Positions 35,245 through 64,000 of a DNA stretch of 64,000 bases are shown here, piece by piece (position 1 is the first letter of the stretch; each line of letters opens with the position of its first letter). Below the pieces are notes generated by a model, which searched no databases, was not told where the DNA came from, and was given only the letters and a program-made list of their open reading frames with translations. Both the position numbers and the translations under genes were made by a program. The stretch comes from Heterobilharzia americana (Eukaryota > Platyhelminthes > Trematoda > Strigeidida > Schistosomatidae). The DNA lies in contig OX104129.1 of assembly GCA_944470555.2 (NCBI GenBank), positions 63,357,747-63,421,746 of the forward strand. The letters run 5' to 3'.

Positions 35245-36175
35245 CATTCAAGAAAAGCATCTTGTTGCTATCACACGCTATCTAGCTAGCAGCAGTACGA
35301 ATTTCCCCCTTTTCATCTTACCATTATTCAACAGAACTTTCTGGCATGATAGGATCTCGAGGAAACAAGCGTCCCAGTCACTGTATTGCGTTGTGATATG
35401 CAAGCCTGATCGCCATGTCAAGGTAGCAACTATCGGTCAGGAAAATGATAAACAGATTTATGTTTATTTTCTTCTGAATAGCTGTTTATGATGAGAACAT
35501 TAATGAAGGGTAATAATCTCTTCACTAGAACGAATCCCACTTCATTTACGCCAATATCACCAAGCTTCCACATCAGATGTGGCTTGTATTCGACTAAGTA
35601 GAATGCAGATGATACTGCGATATCTAAGCAAACGGCATCCTGGGGAACTAGGATTATTATTCTGTGAAATATGCACTGGTCATACCGACAAGTATCAAAA
35701 CTTAAAAATCACCAAGCATCAGTAATCATCTTTCTCTAATCATAGAGTAAACTAATCTGAACATTAATAATTCAGCTGTTTTGTGTATTTAATTCTAAGA
35801 AATGTGGACTGGAATTTGCAGTTTAAAGACAGGAGGCTAGCGGAAGGAAATAGGATATCTATCTCTAATTCACAATACAGTATAGCTTAGAATACTTAAC
35901 GATGGAGTGACAAAGAAACAGAATGTGCAGTCGTGTATATAGTGTAACCATTTGAGTATTCAGTTGGTAATCAGCTTATTAGTGAAAACCCATTCAATAT
36001 AATAGCCTTCTTTAGACGTACTTTGGTGGTAAACATCCATATGTCGGCTTCCTTTATTAGTTTAGACATCATCTCATAAAGTGATTATCTCTTATGAATT
36101 GGATAACAAGTCGATAACTCGTCCGTTTCATTCTTATTGATTGGCATAGATATAGATCCTCTCCATCTACCCAGC
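35245..36175. other. no recognisable feature
   Basis: No supported gene or repeat; moderately AT-rich. Confidence 0.4.
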
Positions 36176-36179
36176 TGAA

Positions 36180-36350
36180 GCATAACTGTCTGGTGAATCA
36201 TAGTCAGTCATGTTCTTCATGGGATAAGTTCATCATAGACCTGTCCCGAATTCGAAACCTAGTGGGAACAACACTCACTGGGAGGTAGGTGCATTCCAGC
36301 TGACGAGTCCTAGATTCCACTCCATTGCCAATCTCCATCATTATTTGACT
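36180..36350 (+). repeat. Sm-alpha-like repeat with internally deleted hammerhead
   Basis: CGAATTCGAAACC (B-box-like), GGAACAACACTCACTGGG and GCATTCCAG are followed by CTGACGAGTCC, which joins directly to TAGATTCCACT. The stem II loop, GAAA and stem III, about 25 bases, are missing, so no ribozyme can form. Confidence 0.65.
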
Positions 36351-36354
36351 TTGA

Positions 36355-37655
36355 TTTGTTTCTTCTACACCATGTTAGTTCACCGCATGCTGCGAGTAAT
36401 AGCTTCGATAACTTCTAAATTTGGGTTAGTTTCTCAGATTAGAATGACTAAAAATGATCTGTTGTTTTTAAAAGTAATGGGCATTTCAGCAACTCCTTAT
36501 CTCAACATATCTCCATAACTTTCAACACAAATTATTTGCCTACTTACAAACGAAATTAAGTAGTCACACACTATACACAAGTATAAATATACTGCAGTAG
36601 GAAAGTGAACACACAAATCAACAATATTCGCAAATGAATTTATGGATAACGAAATCAACAAAAAATAATGAGTTAAAAAAAACACATCAAGGTCAAAAAG
36701 GTGATGAACAAGTAAACTTGTTCTTTGAATTATGAAGGATGCTTGGACAGAAAGCACTGAAAACGCAGAATACAATGAACTAGCAGTATCTACGGTTAAT
36801 AGTAATGCTTTTAACATAAGTGATAAGGATGGGAGACGGTGAATAACTCTAAGCAATAATTACTATCACTAGTAACATTAATGAATGATAAAAAAAGATG
36901 GTGAATAAAAAAAGGAAAATAATTTCAAACAAACAAATCTCGAATAAATGATTATAACAATCATAGAAAGAACAACAGAATCTTTTTGCCTACCTCTCAT
37001 TTTTGTCACCAACGAGAATCGTTCATTTGAACAATAAATAATAGTAACTGTGAAAACTACTATGGTCATCAATACTATAGCATAGAAGAGAGAAAGAATA
37101 GCACAATCCGTTCGTAACATCACTACTACTACTACTACTCATAAGTAGAGTATTTCTATAAAAATCGATTAAAAGTTTATGAAGGAAGAGATTTGAGAAT
37201 AATTAGATGCTGAATATGACAGAACAGTCTGTCGAACTGACTATACACACACAAACACACGTATGCATACATAATAATTGTAGAGTTAAAGGCTGTAATA
37301 AACAAGGATAGTGCATACAGATGAGATACAGCCGGATCATGGGTACTACTACATGATGAGAAACAGACAGACAGATAGACAGATGCACGTACACATACAT
37401 ACACACACACACACAAGCAAACAACCATGTTTGTGTATATTTACATATTAAAAAAGTTGGATAATTAAGCATATACATTCACAAAAGATACTGAATGAAC
37501 TAACCAACATTTAACTTTAAACGAATACAAAACATTCAAAAGATGCGGGCGCGCGTTTACACATTAAAAAAAGAACAAAAATGAGAAGGAAATATGATAA
37601 AACAAAATTGAATGTTAAATAGACGATGAAATGAATAAGTTAAAGTGAATGTTAC
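36355..37655. other. 3' flank of the GTPBP-like gene; no other gene
   Basis: Downstream of the stop codon. AT-rich with (ACT)n-type and (CA)n runs (37121-37139; 37395-37415). The 3' UTR should lie here, but I could not place a poly(A) site. Confidence 0.5.
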
Positions 37656-37661
37656 AAGAAA

Positions 37662-58239
<20,578 letters not shown>

Positions 58240-59244
58240 CTTGAAGAAAATAGCAAAACAAAAGGTTAAAAGTGATGTATAAAAATATGTACAAAACAAT
58301 GGCTAGACGACAAGGTATGGTCATAATTCTATTACCTCCGACATTACACTTTCATTAACGAAATATACCTACCTATGTTTGCTATGTACCCCATAATTTT
58401 GCATAGCTTTTGCCTGTTTGTTTGCCCATGACCTTAAAATAACCTAGATGGATGCCTTCAAACCCTTACTAGTTTTTCTTCCCTCCACTCTCAAGGCTGA
58501 ACTGTCATTGGTTGTTAACTATATGTAGATTTCGTGTCGTCAAGGTCATTTAGGAATGTATATATTCAGCATCGCTGTCAACTGTATCGACTGTTGTTCA
58601 CACAGTAAAAAGCTCTCTGTTAAGCGTCTGTTTTCTTTTCTTGTCTTCGCGTGTCAGTGGTACTGTTGTTCTCATGGTTGACGTTGTGATTTGCGTCACA
58701 GTCGATTCATCTGCGCGTTAGGTTCATATCGTTTGTAGTCTGCTAAGCTCCTATGACTTGTAAAGTGTTAGGTAGTACTACAGGTCGTAGCAATATTGAT
58801 GAACAAGTAGAAAAAGATTACCTATTTTTAGCAGTGAAGAAATATTTCATTTCACCGACTTTATTATCTAGCTGTACAGTCATATTTGTAATCGGTAAAG
58901 TGTTGGATATATACGGCAAAAGGTTGTTCAGTCGATACACAGGATATAAATAGTAGTCGTTGTAGAGGTGAGGTGGAAGAAATAGAAAATTGGATAACCG
59001 AATAAAGAACGAAATGCAGTTGATAAACCAATCAAAATGAATTAAGGACAAGATAGAGAAAGAAGTTTCAGAAAATGCTTTTTTCAAATCTCTTCAGCTA
59101 TACATAAGTGATGGAATGAATGAGGTAACTCCAATTGGATTCCTCGTTTGTCTGTGGTTAGCGAAACCAAGCAGTGTTCTGCAATATGTTTCCAGACAGC
59201 CTACTTACAACCTCCAGTATAGTCAGTTCCGTAGGAGCATATGA

Positions 59245-59245
<1 letters not shown>
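58240..59245. other. intron or upstream DNA; no further exon found
   Basis: No G1/P-loop exon recognised on the minus strand. 58380-58760 has mixed composition reminiscent of an LTR (tcagcatcgctgtcaactgt, cacagtaaaaagctctctgt), but no partner or domain supports this. Confidence 0.4.

Positions 59246-59248
<3 letters not shown>

Positions 59249-59303
<55 letters not shown>
59249..59303. repeat. (AT)n microsatellite
   Basis: About 27 uninterrupted AT units immediately before the 5' end of RTE copy J. Confidence 0.95.
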
Positions 59304-59304
<1 letters not shown>

Positions 59305-59461
59305 CCTCGCCCAGTTTACTCGTTACTAGGCGGTCCAAAGCCCGCATAAAGAGGGAAGGTTGGGCATACGGCTAGCAAACCTACCACGGAAAACTAATCC
59401 AATCGCTACAGAAACTTCAAAGCAAAAAGAAAATATAAAAAACAAAAGAAGACTTATTCCT

Positions 59462-59627
59462 ATAAGTGAAAAACTTGGGCACTGTGGTAGAATGTAATTC
59501 CATATTAGATTTGTTTATTTGATATAAAGCGCATAGTGATACAGTATTATTTACTTGTAAAGTAAAAGTAAAAGTAAATAATACTGTATCACTTTGCGCT
59601 TTATATCAAATAAACAAATCTAATATG
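59462..59627. mobile_element. 166 bp palindromic insert, second copy
   Basis: It is the same insert as 10248-10413, in the same place of the RTE 5' region, with the same 14 bp duplication (GAAGACTTATTCCT at 59448-59461 and 59628-59641). The palindrome spans 59502-59626 with one arm mismatch. Its PLE-like left part reads aaaaacttgggcactgtggt. Confidence 0.87.
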
Positions 59628-60647
59628 GAAGACTTATTCCTCCCTGGAATCGGAGAGGTGAAATGACGCCGGTTGATCAAAACTTTCGGGAAGCCAGTCG
59701 GTCGATGTGTCTTCTTCCCCTCGATGAAAGCGAAAGTAAACATGGGGATATAGAATGCCCGCACCATGTTTGAACCTAGCAAGGCTGCCCAAATTGCAAA
59801 GGAGATGAGAAGGTATAGCATTGAAGTGCTAGGAATCTGCGAGGAATCTACAGATGCAATGGAAGTGGACTCTCCAAACTGTCAACTGAAGAGTCGATAA
59901 TCTACTCCGATATTCTCACCCAATCGACAGCCACGAGCACACTGAGTTTTGGAGTGGCTATCATGATGTCCCCGAGAGCATCGAAGGCTCTCATACAGTG
60001 GGAACCAATCTCCTCCTCTAGGATCATGACAGCAAGATTCAACTCAAAAGGAAGGAAAGTCACATGCATACAGTGCTACGCTACGCACCTACAAATAACT
60101 CAGATCAAGAAAAAAAGGAGGAATTCTACAGAAAACTGTAATCAGTAATAGACAAGACTCTAGAAGGTGACATCAAAATTCTAATGGGTGAGGTGACATG
60201 AATGCCAAACTGGGAGCAGACAATACAGTAACAGAACTGATCATAGGTCGGGTAGCGCTCGGTGAAATGAATGAGAATGGCGAACTGTTTGCAGATTTCT
60301 GCGCATTCAGCGATTGGAGGCAGTGTGTAAAAACACAAGGATATTCACAAAGCGATATGGATTTGATTTCACCAGATGGACACGCTGAAAATCGGATCGA
60401 CTTCATCTCAATCTCAAGAAAGTGGAGACGCAGCCTACTTCACACAAGATCAAGAAGGGAGGCAGATGTAGGCTCACACCACTCACTGTATAGTGCAAGG
60501 AACCCACCTTCAAAATCGAGTTGAAAGCCTAGAAAGAGGTTGGTAATAGACGACCACAGTTCAAGTTCAACATCCGGAACAGAAACTGAACTCAAGGACG
60601 GAACTATCAAGGACCTCTTCACGTCAGCCATTAGGACAAAATAGGAG

Positions 60648-61313
60648 ACATTAAGCAACATCCCCGAAGGATCGGGCGTGGAAGAACACTGGGACTCTTT
60701 GGAAGAGATATGGAAGGAAACCTGCATAGGCGTATAAGGCAGGAAGATGATGCAAGACAAGGAGTGGATCTCGACGTACACATGGAAGCTGATAGAGCAG
60801 AGAGAGGAAGATGGTGATGGTGATGGTGAAGGAGAAGGAGAAGATGAACCAGTGCAGGCAGGGATGAACAGCAAAAGAGGACCTGAATACAGCCAATAAA
60901 ACACTACACTGGACAAACAAGTGAAAGAGAATGCGTGCAAAGACGGAAGATACTTCTACGACACATTGGCAAGTGAAGCAGACATTAAGCAACATCCCGA
61001 AGGATCGGGCGTGGAAGAACACTGGGACTCTTTGGAAGAGATATGGAAGGAAACCTGCATAGGCGTATAAGGCAGGAAGATGATGCAAGACAAGGAGTGG
61101 ATCTCGACGTACACATGGAAGCTGATAGAGCAGAGAGAGGAAGATGGTGATGGTGATGGTGAAGGAGAAGGAGAAGATGAACCAGTGCAGGCAGGGATGA
61201 ACAGCAAAAGAGGACCTGAATACAGCCAATAAAACACTACACTGGACAAACAAGTGAAAGAGAATGCGTGCAAAGACGGAAGATACTTCTACGACACATT
61301 GGCAAGTGAAGCA
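60648..61313 (+). repeat. tandem duplication, two 333 bp units
   Basis: Units 60648-60980 and 60981-61313 are nearly identical (one C lost in CATCCCCG of the second). Both carry the RTE linker with a (GGTGAT)n and GAAGGAGAAG run. Copy B has only one unit. Confidence 0.93.
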
Positions 61314-61487
61314 GGATAGGCTGCGGGTAGGAGAGACAGAGACCTGACATTATATCCAATAACTAGGTTACTATCTGGGAGGACAGAGATATACACAGAT
61401 GAAACCAATGAAAAATAGTGAAGGAAACTTAGTTAGCAAAGAGGAGAAACAAAGCAAAGGATGGGCTGACCACTTCAAAAAGCTCCT

Positions 61488-61930
61488 CACAATCACCGGT
61501 TTTGTCTGCACTTCCGCATACGGCTTACATAAACAGTTAGGGATTTCATAAACTAGTGTTATGTCTTGATTTGACCATCTTGAGCCTTATACCAACCTAA
61601 TCCAACTTCCCGTAGCATGGGGCACCTCCAGGTGGATACTGGCTCGACATGTGCAGTCGACTAAGGTTCACACCCTGAGTCTTGCCCAGTACCCTTCACC
61701 TGACCTCAACATTACTCACATAATTATTCTATTAAAGGGGAGGAATGCTGCCAAGACACCTGTGATCAAAACCCAGCAATCGCTTCATATCTTCGACTTT
61801 TAACTGCCATGTCTCACAGCCAGACAACAGCGCAGTATACTCGTCTTTTGATAGAGAGGTAGTCGGACATCTCACCAGTCAAGCGTCACAGGTGACACAT
61901 GTTGGCAGATGCTAAACAGGCCTTCTGTAT
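61488..61930 (-). mobile_element. F2 non-LTR fragment (right inverted-duplication copy)
   Basis: Minus-strand partner of 41620-42052, with the same truncation and stops: GCETWQLKVEDMKRLLGFDH and MKSLTVYVSRMRKCRQ. It joins RTE copy J at 61488. Confidence 0.7.
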
Positions 61931-62044
61931 CCAAGGTGATAACTTCGTCAGCATGCAGCCCGTTCGTGCTGATGCAACTCCTCAAGTGGTTGACACATTC
62001 CACTGCTTTTCAATTTCTAAAGTTTCGTCACGTAAATAAAGTAT

Positions 62045-62640
62045 CGTTAACCAGGATCGGAAAAGCAAGACAGGCTTTCAATAATCTAAAATCAGCGTGG
62101 AGATCTACTGCACTCAGCATAAAGCGTGAACAATATCCGGATTTTCAACACCAATGTCAAGTCAGTGCTCCTATATGGTTCATAAACTTGGCGCGTCACG
62201 AAAACCACTTCCAGAAAGCTACAAACATTCATCAACAACTGCCTACGCTGACTCGATACTGAAGATCAGATCAGATGGCCAGAATAATAAGAATAAGGAA
62301 CAAGGAACTCACTGTGGCTGGCAACCAACCAACCAACCAACAACATATCACCCAACAAATATGCATAAGAAGAAAATGGAGATGGATTGGACTGGGCATA
62401 CACTGAGAAGGCCGATTGAGGACATCACGCGCCAGGCCAAACCGTCGAGTAGAATCCAAAGAGGAAACGACGAGTTGGGTGTCCGAGGCAAGGGTGACAT
62501 GGAAGAGATGATGTGAGAAAGAAATGAAGGGTTGTGAGCAGTCATGGAGCCAGGTTGAAAAGACTATAGAGAAGAGAGTGGAATGGAGATGTGCTACTGA
62601 AGTGGTATGTTCCACTAGGAACACAAGGGAATAATAATAA
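62045..62640 (+). mobile_element. RTE-like element, 3' fragment K
   Basis: Plus-strand partner of fragment F: LTRIGKARQAFNNLKSAWRS, ALSIKREQYPDFQHQCQ, MEMDWTGHTLRRPIEDITRQ, RVEWRCATEVVCSTRNTRE, then AATAATAATAA. The stop pattern differs slightly from fragment F, showing divergence after duplication. Confidence 0.82.
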
Positions 62641-63109
62641 TAACCTTCGAACAATCGATGTGTTTCATGAAGTATCGGACTAGTCGACACTTCGTGCATT
62701 TTTATTTACCATTACAATCTCGTCTAATTAGGTTTTCAGTTGCATTTTATGCATGAGAATTTAATTTATACCCTACTAGCTTAATATGAAGTTTCTTAAG
62801 AAGGAGTTGGAATCTATTATATCTACGAAAGTGACTGCACTGATAATTCTGAAGCATGCGTGTTTATATACATACGGATCTATGAGACATATCTAATGTA
62901 TAGGGGACTTATGATACTATCTAGTTGACGCATATTAGAATGGATGGAAGCGAATTCAATTCCCTTGTTGATTGCTTGAAAGTTGGGGTATTGGTTAGAT
63001 TGATCAGATCCAGTTTCCTTTCAAGGGAGAATTCTGCTTCCTGTACTTGCTTCTTCTTTTTTTTGAGCCAGTCGATCAATACTAACAAGAGCTAAGAAAA
63101 GTTGGATTC

Positions 63110-63450
63110 GGCTAGAAGAGGGTCCAATGTGGCATCAATCCATGAAGTTCCTTACTTTGGTATGAGTTGTGTTTGGGGTCCTTGAGACGATAGGAATCAG
63201 TGGTTGAGAACATTTGGTGACGGCTGAAAATCCATCACAACGGCGCAGATATATTCACTCTTTGATGACTTACAAAGCGTGGATATTTTCACTAAAATTT
63301 ATCTCCTCTCATACAAAACTTCGTCCATTTTGATATGAGTCTTTTCCTATCCACTTGTACCTTGTGTATTAATGTGAAGTGTAGCAAGTTGGACCGATGC
63401 ACTTGTGTGTGTGTGTGAGGTTCTAAGTTGATTTATCTGTCTGTTGTTGG
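63110..63450 (+). mobile_element. F2 non-LTR element, 3' tail
   Basis: KKVGFG.KRVQCGINP*SSL-like frames with RNQWLRTFGDG and RRYIHSLM match the F2 end; the 3' tail has gtagcaagttggaccgatgc, shared with 28245-28262. Short and decayed. Confidence 0.6.
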
Positions 63451-63459
63451 TTACTGAAT

Positions 63460-64000
63460 CATTATTATTCGACGCCTGCATTAACTACTTCAGTCTCAGA
63501 ATCTGATTGAGATATAGTTAAACCTTACATAGACATTATAGTCAATGGTTTATTGTACGAGAAAATAGGCAGTAGGCGTAATAAGATGAAGCACAGAATG
63601 TTATTACATAATAACATTTCAGAAAGAATAAATTCTAAAGGAATATGATGAAAAACTTTACCACATCAAAACCTTGTACAAGTGACCTTTGATAATGAGA
63701 AAAACTATTATGGAGATCTCAGTGAGTCAATATCAACAAGGAACCAAGTATTACTGTCTAACAGTCTAGGTTGGCACAAGTCAATATCAGCATATCAAAT
63801 GAGAAGGCACTAAGATGAAAGATAAAGAAATAAGGGAGAAAGTAAGAAAAAGTGGCAGGAAGTGATGAAAAGAAAGCAAGAAGGAGGAATGAGAGAATAC
63901 TGAAACCCAGTATAATGATTAAGATGAAAATGATTGTGGATTTATTTGCCCCAATTAGATTGATTGTAAGTCACATCACCTAGAGTTTTTAACAGCCAGT
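63460..64000. other. no recognisable feature
   Basis: Purine-rich on the plus strand near 63800-63900; no gene or repeat assigned. Confidence 0.45.

Larger units (their letters stand above)
59305..61488 (+). mobile_element. RTE-like element, 5' half with endonuclease, copy J
   Basis: Plus strand: the 5' tag gagggaaggttgggcatacg, the 166 bp insert, then the EEP endonuclease (VTCIQCYATHLQITQIKKKR, MNAKLGADNTVTELIIGRVA, LGEMNENGELFADFCAFSDW, PDGHAENRIDFISISRKWRR and SRREADVGSHHSL). Invertebrate endonuclease-RT ORFs have the same GDMNAKxGxDN and NQIDHxxxS landmarks. The linker is duplicated in tandem (60648-61313), and the copy is cut at 61488 where the inverted duplication starts. RT is absent; frameshifts present. 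Confidence 0.85.
61488..63086. repeat. 1.6 kb inverted duplication, right copy
   Basis: Reverse complement of 40436-42052 with scattered differences. It contains F2 (minus), RTE fragment K (plus) and non-element flank up to tgagccagtcgatcaatact. Confidence 0.85.

Noticed and set aside
58375..58760. Possible second solo LTR upstream of exon 1
   Set aside because: Composition is suggestive, but no TG..CA ends, duplication or second copy could be identified.
60440..61273. Minus-strand frames with repeated Ser/Pro-rich, Phe/Leu-rich hydrophobic sequence
   Set aside because: They are the antisense of the RTE endonuclease-RT linker, doubled by the tandem duplication.

Overview
This is eukaryotic, AT-rich, retroelement-saturated DNA, almost certainly from a schistosome or a close digenean relative. 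The reasons are Sm-alpha-type hammerhead ribozyme repeats with the schistosome core (CTGATGAGTCC..GGACGAAA), many Penelope-like elements (PLEs), RTE-like non-LTR elements ending in (AAT)n tails, and a gene with kilobase introns. The species cannot be fixed from sequence alone.

The only host gene I can support is on the minus strand, from about 58.24 kb down to 37.66 kb. It is the 3' part of a GTPBP1/GTPBP2-family translational GTPase. Four coding exons (58,239-57,848; 47,612-47,177; 45,033-44,233; 38,405-37,662) join in frame with GT..AG junctions into 790 residues. These contain G3 (DLAGH), G4 (TKID), a G5-like SSVTG, two beta-barrel domains and a long low-complexity tail with a basic C-terminus. 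The G1/P-loop exon is not in the window and should lie to the right. Its introns are about 10.2, 2.1 and 5.8 kb and are full of repeats, including a 2.5 kb perfect (ACT)n array beside a 490-base assembly gap.

Everything else recognisable is mobile DNA. (1) An RTE-like non-LTR family with an EEP endonuclease occurs in about ten copies, all broken. (2) A second non-LTR family (F2) is recognised by its C-terminal LHRLRW..H..RMP region. (3) PLE fragments carry RT (YVDD) and GIY-YIG domains, at 3.6-5.8, 12.2-13.5, 17.2-21.1, 24.8-26.9, 45.3-46.6 and 55.4-57.8 kb. (4) A gypsy-like gag-protease remnant lies near 33-34 kb and an LTR-like insertion at 43.4-43.8 kb. (5) Sm-alpha-like hammerhead repeats are scattered through. 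(6) A very common dispersed repeat, called HHR-SINE here, combines tRNA-like A and B boxes with its own hammerhead-like core. Its full copies are two such units arranged as an inverted dimer.

Layout: 0-37 kb is downstream of the gene and is wholly repeats and unassigned sequence. 37.7-58.2 kb is the gene with repeat-filled introns. 58.2-64 kb lies upstream of the first visible exon and is more repeat. The most interesting signals are the HHR-SINE family, a 166 bp palindromic insert inherited by two RTE copies (with its empty site also in the window), inverted repeats flanking exon 2, and a PLE that ends within a few bases of a splice donor.
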